Source of the DNA: Neobacillus cucumis
GTDB lineage: Bacteria; Bacillota; Bacilli; Bacillales; Cytobacillaceae
Assembly (NCBI RefSeq): GCF_016908975.1
Contig: NZ_JAFBEX010000019.1
Location: 47,882-111,881 of the forward strand
Length of the DNA: 64,000 bases
Direction: 5' to 3'
Numbering within the stretch: position 1 is the stretch's first letter; the number at the start of each line of letters is the position of its first letter. The position numbers were made by a program, and so were the translations under genes. Shown here in pieces: positions 25,808 to 33,948 of the stretch. The notes beneath the pieces are model-generated. The model saw nothing but the letters and a program-made list of their open reading frames with translations, did not search any database and had not been told where the DNA came from.

Positions 25808-25993
25808 TTAGATTTTTGGGAGCTCTCTTATTTCTTGCAACATCTGATTGCCACACATTGGACAAAGCAGGTCATCAGCGACAAAATCCTTTCTCATCCA
25901 TCCAATACATGCATCGTCCGAGCATGAGTAAACCTCAGTGTCAACGAGTATGGTTTCAATTTCTTCTTCTTTAGCCCTTTTACCGTAAAAAAT
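25808..25993 (-). CDS. YdjO-family zinc-ribbon protein, apparently starting at ATT
   Basis: The YdjO signature is visible: VYSCSDDACIGWMRKDFV then LLCPMCGNQM, four Cys for zinc. An optimal AGGAGG at 26002-26007 stands exactly 8 bases before an ATT at 25993. No ATG, GTG or TTG occurs in frame for 20 codons downstream. The only upstream candidate (TTG at 26026) lies before this site and has none of its own. The ATT-initiated sequence FYGKRAKEEEIE aligns with the second YdjO copy (AFGRKNEEEIK). B. subtilis YdjO is reported as cold-inducible. Confidence 0.8.
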   Translation of the reverse strand: MFYGKRAKEEEIETILVDTEVYSCSDDACIGWMRKDFVADDLLCPMCGNQMLQEIRELPKI

Positions 25994-26082
25994 GGGAACC
26001 GCCTCCTTTTTTACTAGTATGTACAAAAATGTCAGTTTTCATTGCTTTAAAATAATTCTTCTAAATAGGAGTGTTAAATAGA

Positions 26083-26220
26083 ATGTCTTCTTCCCAGAAA
26101 CGGTTTACCAAAGTCGGAACCGATATTGAAGAAGTAAAGCGATTAAATAGTCAATCTGGCTTAAGTTATAATGAAATTAAAATTCTTCTAGCTCAACAAT
26201 ATTTAAAACAAAAAAAATAA
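26083..26220 (+). CDS. Small 45-residue protein, unknown
   Basis: ATAGGAG stands 11 bases before the ATG. The product is MSSSQKRFTKVGTDIEEVKR, then LNSQSGLSYNEIKILLAQQY, with a lysine-rich end. It is probably helical and could bind nucleic acid or a partner protein. No family is recognised. A large hairpin follows. Confidence 0.6.
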   Translation: MSSSQKRFTKVGTDIEEVKRLNSQSGLSYNEIKILLAQQYLKQKK

Positions 26221-26273
26221 AGTTAGGGCTTCTTTGAGGCATTTAAAGTATCAGCAGCTGTACGAATAAAAAT

Positions 26274-26319
26274 AACCAGATGTTTCAAAAAGTGTTAGTC
26301 TTTTGAGACAATCTGGTTT
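26274..26319. terminator. Large imperfect hairpin between convergent small gene and cidB
   Basis: AACCAGATGTTTCAAAAG and CTTTTGAGACAATCTGGTT form a long stem with few mismatches, moderately T-rich afterwards. It is likely a bidirectional terminator. Confidence 0.65.
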
Positions 26320-26372
26320 ATATTCTTCACTTTAAAAATCATCATTGAAGACATTAGTTTGACCTTTACCGT

Positions 26373-27050
26373 TCAGATAATGAAATTAATTATATAAGGA
26401 ATAATAAATGAGGTTAAAACTGCTGCAATACCCATCGCTGCCCCGGAAACGGCACCTTGAATCTCTCCCTCTTTCACAGCCTCTGAGGTCCCAATTCCAT
26501 GGGAAATAGTACCCATAGCCAGACCTTGAGCAAAAGGATGATCAATCTTAAACCATTTACAAAGTTTGGCTCCAAACATGGCCCCCACCATTCCTGTAAT
26601 GATTACATATGCCGCAATTAATGAAATATTTCCATGAATAATCCCACCTATCTCGATTGCAACCGGTACAGTAACAGACTTTACACTAAAGCCAAGAAGA
26701 TAAAATTTTGATAGATGCAGAGATTTTGCCATAATAAGTGCTGCCGTAATGGTTGAAACACTGCCAATGAATATACCTGAAATTGCAGCTATGAAGTTTT
26801 TTAGGAATAATTCTCGATTTTTATAAATTGGCACTGCCAAAGAAACGGTAGCGGGACCGAGCAAATAGGTCATGATTGTTTTGGCCGGTGTATAGTCCTG
26901 ATAAGATACCTTCGAAACACCCAGAATCATGATAATGATGACCGTACTTAAGAAAACTGGACTTGTTAAGGGAGTAGGATATTTTTTAGTGAGAAAACGT
27001 GAAAAACAATAGACTGAAACAGTAAGAACGATACTATAAAACGTGATCAT
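26373..27050 (-). CDS. cidB: CidB/LrgB family membrane protein
   Basis: The 225-residue protein has about seven hydrophobic segments. The LrgB signatures are LLGPATVSLAVPIYKN, SVKSVTVPVAIEIGG and MGTISHGIGTSEAV. It is 225 residues long, matching B. subtilis YwbG. It overlaps the 3' end of the cidA-like gene by 17 bp. LrgB-type proteins act with the holin-like partner, in cell death/lysis control or as transporters for small metabolites such as pyruvate. Confidence 0.92.
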   Translation of the reverse strand: MITFYSIVLTVSVYCFSRFLTKKYPTPLTSPVFLSTVIIIMILGVSKVSYQDYTPAKTIMTYLLGPATVSLAVPIYKNRELFLKNFIAAISGIFIGSVSTITAALIMAKSLHLSKFYLLGFSVKSVTVPVAIEIGGIIHGNISLIAAYVIITGMVGAMFGAKLCKWFKIDHPFAQGLAMGTISHGIGTSEAVKEGEIQGAVSGAAMGIAAVLTSFIIPYIINFII

Positions 27051-27426
27051 GATATTTCACTTTTTCCTTTTCACTTTTCACAATGACAATTTGGGTTATC
27101 TTACCTGCTGCTATGATTCCAATAAACGCGCTGACAAAAAGGATGCTAAGTAAAATCCAGCCATTTACTTTAACGATATTTCCTAATGTCATCAAGCCAA
27201 CAGAAATCGGAATAAAAAAGAAGCCAAGATGCCTTAATAGCCATCCTGCCGCCCACTCAATTTGTTCTACCTTAATTACTCCAGACCAGAGCAAGAACAA
27301 TAACATCACAATCCCAAGAACATTCCCTGGAATTTGTAGGTGCAAGTATTTTACTGTAAAACTTCCTATCAGAAAGATGACTATTAGTATGGACAGTTGG
27401 AACAAAAATTTAGCTGATTTTTTCAT
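27034..27426 (-). CDS. cidA: CidA/LrgA family holin-like protein
   Basis: The 130-residue protein has four membrane segments and the family motif LQIPGNVLGIVMLLFLLW, then WLLRHLGFFFIPISVGLM. It is first in a two-gene operon with the LrgB-type partner. The charged C terminus (KSEKEKVKYHDH) is cytoplasmic. No LytST-type regulator is adjacent. Confidence 0.92.
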   Translation of the reverse strand: MKKSAKFLFQLSILIVIFLIGSFTVKYLHLQIPGNVLGIVMLLFLLWSGVIKVEQIEWAAGWLLRHLGFFFIPISVGLMTLGNIVKVNGWILLSILFVSAFIGIIAAGKITQIVIVKSEKEKVKYHDHVL

Positions 27427-27583
27427 AATAATCTATCATCTCCACCATTAATATTCAGATTTTTCCAACCATTCACAATACAGTATATAGGATTAGTCGC
27501 AATTCCGCATCCACTTTATTTCACAAAATATCCATATCTTTTTTAAAAAAACTTAATTATCTTAAATGTAGGAGGGGATCGTT

Positions 27584-28186
27584 TTGAAAAGGATTTACAT
27601 TATTTGTAGTCTGGCTGTATTTTTGGGAATTGCTGGGGGAATCTCTTTTTTCCTTATTCGTGACGCCAATGCAGCAGTTCCAGCAAGCACTACTTTCATT
27701 ACTCAGAGTGGGGACAGCTATCAGTTCGGGAAGGATCATACAAAGTTAAAACTAATTGAATTCATTTATACCCATTGTCCTGATGTCTGTCCAACTACTA
27801 CTCAAAAAATGGTTGAATTAAAACAAGATCTATTGAAAAAAGGAGTCTATGGTAAAACAATAGAATTTGTTACGATTACAATCGATCCTTTTCGCGATAC
27901 ACCTGAGATTTTAAACGAATATAAACAAGGTTTTGGAATAAAAAATGATGATAACTGGATTTTTTTAACCGGGGAAAAACAAGAAATAAAGAACAACCAA
28001 AAACAGCTTCTTAAAATTGCAAATGCCTTACAATTTCAATTCAAAGATCCTGGGAATGGCCAATTCATTCATTCCACCTTTACCTATCTAATAAGTGAAG
28101 ACAATAAATTTATTGCCAAGTTCCCTATGGGTAAAGAGTTTAATAAACAGGATGTATACGATAAAATAATGGAAAAAATAGAGTAA
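27584..28186 (+). CDS. SCO1/SenC family copper chaperone / thiol protein
   Basis: SCO proteins deliver copper to the CuA centre of cytochrome oxidase or act as thiol-disulfide reductases. The 200-residue protein has an N-terminal membrane anchor (residues 5-25). The thioredoxin-like domain carries the copper-binding CPDVCP in IYTHCPDVCPTTTQK, TITIDPFRDTPEILN and the distal His in IHSTFTYL. The start is a TTG at 27584 behind GGAGGGGATCG. It stands alone, so the client cannot be inferred from neighbours. Confidence 0.9.
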   Translation: MKRIYIICSLAVFLGIAGGISFFLIRDANAAVPASTTFITQSGDSYQFGKDHTKLKLIEFIYTHCPDVCPTTTQKMVELKQDLLKKGVYGKTIEFVTITIDPFRDTPEILNEYKQGFGIKNDDNWIFLTGEKQEIKNNQKQLLKIANALQFQFKDPGNGQFIHSTFTYLISEDNKFIAKFPMGKEFNKQDVYDKIMEKIE

Positions 28187-28190
28187 TAAA

Positions 28191-28226
28191 AAAAGCGGTT
28201 AGTCCACTTGGATTAATCGCTTTTGC
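28191..28226 (+). terminator. Terminator of the SCO1 gene
   Basis: AAAAGCGGTTAGTCC pairs with GGATTAATCGCTTTT around a short loop, with G-U pairs. Confidence 0.8.
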
Positions 28227-28256
28227 TGTTTAAACTTCAATGAAAGGTGAAGGAAA

Positions 28257-28370
28257 TTATTTAATTTGCTGCAATATCAGTAGATAATTAGACTTTGGTT
28301 TGGTTAGACTCGCTTTAATACCAGCTTTTTTTAGTTTGTTCACGAGTTCAGTAAGCTGTTTTTTTGCCAT
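28257..28370 (-). CDS. Putative 37-residue basic protein
   Basis: The frame from ATG 28370 has GGGTGAG upstream and encodes MAKKQLTELVNKLKKAGIKA, then SLTKPKSNYLLILQQIK. It is basic and helical. There is no family match that I know. The gene is credible because of its ribosome binding site and its position in an otherwise empty gap, but it is short. Confidence 0.45.
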   Translation of the reverse strand: MAKKQLTELVNKLKKAGIKASLTKPKSNYLLILQQIK

Positions 28371-28551
28371 ACTTCTCACCCTCTTTAAAACTTCTTAATC
28401 CAATTCTACAACAAATTTATGAATAAAGTGTGAAATTGGAAAAATTTTTTTAGAAAATTTTTCTTTTAACTAAAATCGATTTGAAAGAATTCGCTCTTCT
28501 TCTAGAATAATGATATAATTAGTAGATATTTTTGTTTGGAGGATTACTACT

Positions 28552-30171
28552 ATGATTACTGTAAGTAACGTAAGTTTAAGATATGGTGACCGAAAATTAT
28601 TTGAAGATGTAAATATTAAATTTACACCTGGAAATTGTTACGGATTAATCGGGGCAAATGGGGCCGGTAAATCAACATTCCTAAAAATTTTATCAGGTGA
28701 AATTGAAGCACAAACAGGTACTGTTCAATTAGGACCAAATGAGCGTATGGCAGTGTTAAAACAGAACCACTTTGAATATGAAGAATATGAGGTTCTGAAA
28801 ACCGTTATAATGGGTCATGCAAGACTCTATGAGGTTATGCAGGAGAAAGACGCGATTTATATGAAGGAAAATTTCACTGATGAAGATGGCATGAAAGCTG
28901 CCGAACTAGAAGGTGAATTTGCTGAACTAAACGGCTGGGAAGCTGAGCCTGAAGCAGCTATTCTTTTAAAAGGCCTTGGTATCGGTGAGGATCTTCATTA
29001 TAAGAAAATGGCTGAATTAACCGGTTCTGAGAAGGTTAAGGTATTGCTAGCACAGGCATTGTTTGGCAGACCAGATGTCCTCCTTTTGGATGAGCCGACA
29101 AACCACTTGGATATCAAAGCCATTCAATGGCTAGAAGATTTCCTCATTAATTTTGAAAATACCGTAATTGTCGTATCCCATGACCGTCACTTCTTAAATA
29201 AGGTTTGTACACATATTGCGGACTTGGATTTTAGTAAAATCCAAATTTATGTTGGAAACTATGATTTCTGGTATGAATCTAGTCAATTAGCCTCAAGAAT
29301 GGCTTCAGATGCAAACAAGAAAAAAGAAGAAAAAATTAAAGAACTTCAAAACTTTATCGCACGTTTTAGTGCAAATGCTTCTAAATCAAAGCAAGCAACA
29401 TCTCGTAAAAAGTTATTAGATAAGATTACTCTCGACGATATTAAGCCATCTTCTCGCCGTTATCCATTTGTTGGATTTACACCTGAACGTGAAATTGGAA
29501 ATGATTTACTAAGGGTTGAAGGGTTAACCAAAACCATCGATGGTGTTAAAGTTTTAGATAATGTAAGCTTCTTTATGAACAAAGGAGATAAAATCGCGCT
29601 GGTTGGGACAAATGAAGTCGCTAAAACTACATTCTTCAAAATATTAATGGGTGAAATGGAAGCAGACAGCGGTACATTTAAGTGGGGAATCACTACTTCT
29701 CAGGCTTATTTTCCAAAGGATAACTCCGAGTATTTTGAAAACAGCGATTTAACCCTTGTGGATTGGCTTCGTCAATTCTCACCAAAAGACGATAGTGAAA
29801 GCTTCTTAAGGGGATTTTTAGGAAGAATGTTATTTTCTGGTGAAGAAGTGTTGAAAAAAGCAAGTGTCCTGTCTGGTGGAGAAAAGGTTCGCTGTATGCT
29901 CTCTAAAATGATGCTCAATGGAGCCAATGTTCTTCTCTTAGATGAACCAACAAACCATTTAGACTTAGAATCCATCACGGCATTAAATAATGGATTAATT
30001 AATTTCAAAGGTTCTATGCTGTTTTCATCACATGACCATCAGTTTATTCAAACGATCGCTAATCGAATCTTTGAATTTACTCCAAAAGGCCTTGTTGATA
30101 AACAAATGACCTATGATGAGTATCTAGAAAATGATGAAATTCAAAAGCAAGTAGCGGAAATGTATCAATAA
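28552..30171 (+). CDS. ykpA: ABC-F ATPase (YkpA/YbiT-like)
   Basis: The 539-residue protein has two ATPase domains in one chain and no membrane segment, the mark of ABC-F ribosome-associated factors. Domain 1 has Walker A GANGAGKST, LTGSEKVKVLLAQALF in the signature position and LLLDEPTNHLD. A charged linker at about 240-310 matches the P-site tRNA interaction motif. Domain 2 has GTNEVAKTT in the Walker A position, LSGGEKVRCMLSKM and LLLDEPTNHLD. Both the LTGSE signature and the second Walker A depart from consensus; this may be typical of the YkpA branch. A GGAGG site precedes the ATG. Confidence 0.92.
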   Translation: MITVSNVSLRYGDRKLFEDVNIKFTPGNCYGLIGANGAGKSTFLKILSGEIEAQTGTVQLGPNERMAVLKQNHFEYEEYEVLKTVIMGHARLYEVMQEKDAIYMKENFTDEDGMKAAELEGEFAELNGWEAEPEAAILLKGLGIGEDLHYKKMAELTGSEKVKVLLAQALFGRPDVLLLDEPTNHLDIKAIQWLEDFLINFENTVIVVSHDRHFLNKVCTHIADLDFSKIQIYVGNYDFWYESSQLASRMASDANKKKEEKIKELQNFIARFSANASKSKQATSRKKLLDKITLDDIKPSSRRYPFVGFTPEREIGNDLLRVEGLTKTIDGVKVLDNVSFFMNKGDKIALVGTNEVAKTTFFKILMGEMEADSGTFKWGITTSQAYFPKDNSEYFENSDLTLVDWLRQFSPKDDSESFLRGFLGRMLFSGEEVLKKASVLSGGEKVRCMLSKMMLNGANVLLLDEPTNHLDLESITALNNGLINFKGSMLFSSHDHQFIQTIANRIFEFTPKGLVDKQMTYDEYLENDEIQKQVAEMYQ

Positions 30172-30175
30172 GCTG

Positions 30176-30210
30176 AGAGAGGATGTCAAACAATGACATC
30201 CTCTTTTTTT
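30176..30210 (+). terminator. Terminator of the ABC-F gene
   Basis: GAGAGGATGTCA pairs with TGACATCCTCTT around AACAA, followed by a T run. Confidence 0.9.
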
Positions 30211-30227
30211 AAAAAATAAGAAAGAAT

Positions 30228-30490
30228 AAATTTCGACTTTGAGAATTGTCCAGCTCCAGGCGCCATCGGCTCGAGGTCATAAGCATATTCAGTTGCGGCT
30301 CCTTGGGACTCAAGTCATAAGCCACCCCCTGAAGAAGGCAAAAAACGCCTTCTTGCAGGGTCCGTCTTATGCCTTCGTCCCAGAACAGTCGCCTCCACAT
30401 TTAGATTAATCCGTCCAAAAGGTTAAAGAACAACCTTTCGGCCGGCTCGTCTTGTGCTTGTCGCCGAAATCTAAGCGCCTTGCGCTTTTC
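30228..30490 (-). repeat. Dispersed Bacillaceae repeat R1, copy A (long form)
   Basis: One end (30228-30250) reads AAATTTCGACTTTGAGAATT. The other end (30473-30490) is AGCGCCTTGCGCTTTT. Both ends recur, inverted, in copy B at 32447-32593. The interior holds hairpins such as GAAGGCAAAAAACGCCTTC. GC content is clearly above the surroundings. The longer interior suggests a composite of two units. It encodes no protein. Confidence 0.75.
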
Positions 30491-30631
30491 TTAATATCGT
30501 TTTTGTTTTTTTCTAGATGACGGTACTTCGATTGAACCCGTTTCTGTTTTGGTCGTACCTTGACCTTCAACTTGCGGGGAACTAAGGCCGATGGTGGACG
30601 GATCGGCTTTACCTTTTCTGCCTCTCGACAT
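30491..30631 (-). CDS. Small 46-residue protein, possibly YuzL-like
   Basis: GGGAGGT stands 7 bases before the ATG at 30631. The product reads MSRGRKGKADPSTIGLSSPQ, then VEGQGTTKTETGSIEVPSSR. The hydrophilic PSxxGLSSPxVxGQGTT pattern resembles the small YuzL-like spore-former proteins, but that assignment is from memory and tentative. The 3' end abuts repeat R1 copy A. Confidence 0.65.
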   Translation of the reverse strand: MSRGRKGKADPSTIGLSSPQVEGQGTTKTETGSIEVPSSRKKQKRY

Positions 30632-30732
30632 ATCATACACCTCCCCTATTATCCTTTGGACAAAGAAGTCTGCTTATACGGAATATTTTCCAAAGCATAA
30701 GGCAAAATAATGTTGAGGAGGAGGTGTTTTGT

Positions 30733-30975
30733 ATGGCAAAAGTTGGAGTAGAACAATCTCTTACAAATATTCAACAAGTTTTAAGGGAAAAAGGATATGA
30801 CGTGGTTGAATTAAAGCAGGAGTCAGATGCACAAAACTGTGATTGCTGTGTGGTTACAGGTCTGGATTCAAACGTGATGGGAATGTCTGATACTATTACA
30901 AAGGGCTCTGTAATTGATGCAAATGGAATGTCTGCTGATGAAGTATGTCGTCAAGTAGAGAGCAGACTACAATAA
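30733..30975 (+). CDS. ykuS: YkuS family protein (UPF0180)
   Basis: The 80-residue protein reads MAKVGVEQSLTNIQQVLREK, then DAQNCDCCVVTGLDSNVMGM, almost identical in pattern to B. subtilis YkuS, including the CxCC motif. The ATG at 30733 follows GGAGGAGGTG and gives the family N terminus. Function is unknown. Confidence 0.93.
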   Translation: MAKVGVEQSLTNIQQVLREKGYDVVELKQESDAQNCDCCVVTGLDSNVMGMSDTITKGSVIDANGMSADEVCRQVESRLQ

Positions 30976-30982
30976 TTTTTCT

Positions 30983-31019
30983 AAAAGACTAAAGTAGTTT
31001 TACACTTTAGTCTTTTTTT
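30983..31019. terminator. Terminator after ykuS
   Basis: AAAAGACTAAAGT pairs with ACTTTAGTCTTTT, followed by T run. It overlaps the stop end of the convergent gene. Confidence 0.88.
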
Positions 31020-31414
31020 GCTTTAATATTAACCTTAGGCTTTTGATTTGGTTCTTTATTTTTACGAGCGTTATGGTTCAGGTCCTTTTTTTCTTCTTGA
31101 TCTATATTCGGTATAAATTCACTTCCGTAAGTTGCCCCAATATTTAATTTTCCTTTTAGCTCTTTGATTCCAAGCTGTCCAAAATTATTATTTAATTCAT
31201 ATTTATCTAAAATAATTTTTTCAATATTAATTTTTTCTATTATAATTGGCGGATCTTTAGTTTTTACTTCACTTTCTTTTAACCAATTTTGTTGGGAGGT
31301 TTGGAGTGATTTCTTCAACTCCTCTATATTCATTTCTAATGAAATCAATTTATTCTTTAATTCCTTTTCATAATCATTTTTCTTGAATATAAGGAATAAA
31401 TCTTTAAATGACAT
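31007..31414 (-). CDS. GerPC-like coiled-coil protein, putative spore coat/germination protein
   Basis: The 135-residue protein has a coiled-coil N half (YEKELKNKLISLEMNIEELK) and a C half containing FGQLGIKELKGKLNIGATYG. This matches the QLxIxxLxGxLNIG signature of GerPC, a spore coat protein needed for germinant access. The tail is lysine-rich. It lies downstream of an Hsp20 gene on the same strand. GerPC identity is tentative; the coiled coil and motif are clear. Confidence 0.65.
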   Translation of the reverse strand: MSFKDLFLIFKKNDYEKELKNKLISLEMNIEELKKSLQTSQQNWLKESEVKTKDPPIIIEKINIEKIILDKYELNNNFGQLGIKELKGKLNIGATYGSEFIPNIDQEEKKDLNHNARKNKEPNQKPKVNIKAKKD

Positions 31415-31531
31415 ATTTACAAACTCCCTCTATGTTTACCCTTTCTTCTATTTATATGGGATAAATCGAATAACATGTCCAAGAATATTTAGCGTAGCAT
31501 AAAAATGAATCTTGTATTTATTTCTTTCATC

Positions 31532-32011
31532 CTACTCAATCGGAATAATTTCACCCTTTTCTACTTTTCTCTGATAACTGACAAACAATAAGCCATTCCA
31601 AAATTTTGCACTTAATTGATTAGGACTGACAGTATCAGGTAAAGGGATTTGCCGCTGAAAATCACCATTAAACCTTTCAGAATGACGTATGGTTAATTGT
31701 GGATTAACGGGGTTCACTTTGCCTTTGATGGTTAAAATGTTTCCACTTAGCCCTAATTCCATATTCTCTTTGGTTACCCCAGGGAGTTCAATCACCACAA
31801 CCACTTCTTCTTCCCCTTCTAAAATATCAATTAAAGGAAATGACTTAGGTTTTTCCGCACGTCCTATTTGTCCATCTCCTGTAGATGAATGAATAGGTTG
31901 TTCATTCATAAATTGTTTGGCAAATTCCTGGTCAAAAATATTATTCCAAAAGTCACCGCCATGCATATTTTTTGCAATATCCATCCATTGTTTTAATTTT
32001 TCCATATCCAT
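31532..32011 (-). CDS. Hsp20 / alpha-crystallin family protein
   Basis: The 159-residue protein has a variable N-terminal arm (FWNNIFDQEFAKQFM) and an alpha-crystallin domain: FPLIDILEGEEEVVVVIELPG, NILTIKGKV, FNGDFQRQIPLPDTV and the closing ISYQRK-type strand. The ATG at 32011 has AGGGGGTG six bases upstream. Its setting beside GerP-like genes suggests a spore-coat small heat-shock protein of the CotM/CotP kind (inference). Confidence 0.85.
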   Translation of the reverse strand: MDMEKLKQWMDIAKNMHGGDFWNNIFDQEFAKQFMNEQPIHSSTGDGQIGRAEKPKSFPLIDILEGEEEVVVVIELPGVTKENMELGLSGNILTIKGKVNPVNPQLTIRHSERFNGDFQRQIPLPDTVSPNQLSAKFWNGLLFVSYQRKVEKGEIIPIE

Positions 32012-32179
32012 CCTGAACACCCCCTTTTCAAAAGAATTTGTTATTTTACTTTATTTATATTTTTATAATCCTACTTTCATCATACAAATCATATTCAATA
32101 ATCAAATCAACTATTACGGCTTGCTTCATAAACCTCTTTAAAGAGCATATAATGATTAACAGGTGAAGGAGGAGATCAA

Positions 32180-32437
32180 ATGACTGTGCCAGTTCCTTTT
32201 ATTAATATAAATATATTCATGATTAAAATTAATTCCTTTGAAAATGCTTCAGCAGTAAATATAGGTCAAAATCTGTTAGCAGAGTGGCATAACTCTGATA
32301 AGAAAAATCAAGGATTTGGTCAAAATTTTGGTGATCAAAGCGATTTTGTTGCGACAAGAAGTTTTGTAGATGATAAAGACCAAATAGACTCCCCTGCCAC
32401 ATTCGAATCTCATCCATATACAATCAATGATCTATAA
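32180..32437 (+). CDS. Putative GerP-like spore germination protein
   Basis: The 85-residue protein reads MTVPVPFININIFMIKINSF, then ENASAVNIGQNLLAEWHN. The INS..ASxVNIGxN pattern resembles GerPA/GerPF-type coat proteins (KINS..GSSVNFGD). GGAGGAGATC precedes the ATG. It is divergent from the Hsp20/GerPC-like pair with 168 bp between, so both sides may share sporulation promoters. The assignment is tentative. Confidence 0.6.
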   Translation: MTVPVPFININIFMIKINSFENASAVNIGQNLLAEWHNSDKKNQGFGQNFGDQSDFVATRSFVDDKDQIDSPATFESHPYTINDL

Positions 32438-32446
32438 ACTGATAAT

Positions 32447-32593
32447 AAGAAAAGCGCAAGCGCCTTGGTCAGCCCCGACAAGCATAAGACACTCCCAAAA
32501 AGAAGGCGCTTTTTGCCTTCATTTTGGGAGTGGCTGTAGACCATCGAGGGGCTAGGCGCTGAAGCTAGACAATTCTCAAAGTCGAAATTTCTT
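32447..32593 (+). repeat. Dispersed Bacillaceae repeat R1, copy B
   Basis: The 147-bp element begins AAGAAAAGCGCAAGCGCC and ends AATTCTCAAAGTCGAAATTT, the same ends as copy A but inverted. An internal hairpin pairs AGAAGGC with GCCTTCA-type sequence and ACTCCCAAAA with TTTTGGGAGT. It is non-coding. Confidence 0.78.
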
Positions 32594-32598
32594 ATCAT

Positions 32599-32636
32599 TA
32601 AAAATAAGCCATGGGAGGTTTTTACTCCTCCCATGA
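32599..32636 (-). terminator. Terminator of the carboxypeptidase gene
   Basis: CATGGGAGG and CCTCCCATG form a 9-bp stem. On the minus strand it is followed by GCTTATTTTTAA. Confidence 0.8.
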
Positions 32637-32648
32637 CCTTCTCTATAG

Positions 32649-33803
32649 TTAATATTCTCTTGACCGCTTCTTCCTGACTGCAATGGTGGCACCAATAAGA
32701 ATAACCAATAAACCTAATACTATATTAATTTGAAACACCAACTGCTGAGGATTGTCCTTTTTAGTTATTTTAACACTTTTGACCTTTGTCTTTGGCGGTT
32801 CTTTATATTTTAATTGCACAGTCTGAACTAATTGTCCCTTATTATCTTGGACTGAAAGAAGACCATTGCTTGCCACATTTTTTATACAGCCATCATTCCG
32901 TTCAGTAATCAGCGTATCTTTCTCTGGGTAAAACTCTTTATGAGCAGTTTTAAAAATTTCTCCCTGCTTGATTGTTACATGTTGAAAATTTTTAAAACCA
33001 TAGTTAAATAATTGAGCAGTGTCATTATATTTATCAATTTGCAAGTTCGATTTCAAAACAACAGCAGTCAGCCTAATCTTACCGTTGTCCGCCGTTGTCG
33101 ATAAGGTTTGTTTCGTTTCACTTGTATAACCCGTTTTACCCCCCGTGATCCCCGGATATGGAATTTCTCCTTTAAGCATTTTATGATGGGTTACAAGATT
33201 CGTTTGCCATGCCTGTCCTTTCCAGGGAAGTACCTTAGTGCCAAAGATTTTAGCAAAAATAGGATTCTTAATCGCATAATTTGTTATTAGGGCCATATCC
33301 ATTGCAGTAGTATAATGATTTGGATCAAACAAACCGTTTGGATTGGTAAAATGAGTATGTGTAACGCCAACTTTTGTTCTCAAATAGATATTTAGGTTTT
33401 CAGCAAACTTTTGAACCGATCCATCCGTATATTCTGCAATCGCAACAGCCGCATCGTTCCCTGAATTTATAAGCATTCCTTGAATCAGCTGGATTAAAGG
33501 CATTTTCTCCCCTTCATTTAAATAAACACGAGTTCCATCTTGCCTGACAGCGTTGCCACTAACCGTTACCATACTATTCAAATTGCCTTTTTCGATTGCA
33601 TAGATGGCCGTAGCAATTTTGGTTATACTTGCTGGATACATTTTTTCATTTGGATTTTTGACGTAAAGTACAGCTCCTGTATCAGAATCTAAAAGTGCTG
33701 CACCTTCACTTTTAAGAGGTAAGGCTTCTGATTGAGCATTAACATGTAATTGATTAGTAATAAGAAATAAAATACTTATGATAACTGGTAGAATCTTTTT
33801 CAA
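32649..33803 (-). CDS. D-alanyl-D-alanine carboxypeptidase (class A low-molecular-weight PBP)
   Basis: The enzyme trims the terminal D-Ala from peptidoglycan stem peptides. The 384-residue precursor has a signal peptide (cleavage near NAQS), the catalytic SITK (in YPASITKIATA), SGN (INSGNDAA) and KTG (GGKTGYT) motifs, a C-terminal beta domain, and a final membrane anchor (INIVLGLLVILIGATIAV) with basic tail. This is the DacA/DacF layout; the exact paralogue is unclear. It stands alone. Confidence 0.92.
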   Translation of the reverse strand: MKKILPVIISILFLITNQLHVNAQSEALPLKSEGAALLDSDTGAVLYVKNPNEKMYPASITKIATAIYAIEKGNLNSMVTVSGNAVRQDGTRVYLNEGEKMPLIQLIQGMLINSGNDAAVAIAEYTDGSVQKFAENLNIYLRTKVGVTHTHFTNPNGLFDPNHYTTAMDMALITNYAIKNPIFAKIFGTKVLPWKGQAWQTNLVTHHKMLKGEIPYPGITGGKTGYTSETKQTLSTTADNGKIRLTAVVLKSNLQIDKYNDTAQLFNYGFKNFQHVTIKQGEIFKTAHKEFYPEKDTLITERNDGCIKNVASNGLLSVQDNKGQLVQTVQLKYKEPPKTKVKSVKITKKDNPQQLVFQINIVLGLLVILIGATIAVRKKRSREY

Positions 33804-33913
33804 TAGAAAACACCCTTACTATTTAACATAGAGTCCTCCTTGATTTTACCAGATTATTAGTGAAAATAAAGTATTATTTGAAAATAATTCCCCAAAAAGC
33901 AGTAAGTTAGACC

Positions 33914-33944
33914 TAAAAAAAACGGCGAGGACCCTCAGCCGTTT
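33914..33944 (-). terminator. Terminator of mprF
   Basis: On the minus strand AAACGGCTGAG pairs with CTCGCCGTTT and is followed by eight T. Confidence 0.88.
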
Positions 33945-33948
33945 CACA

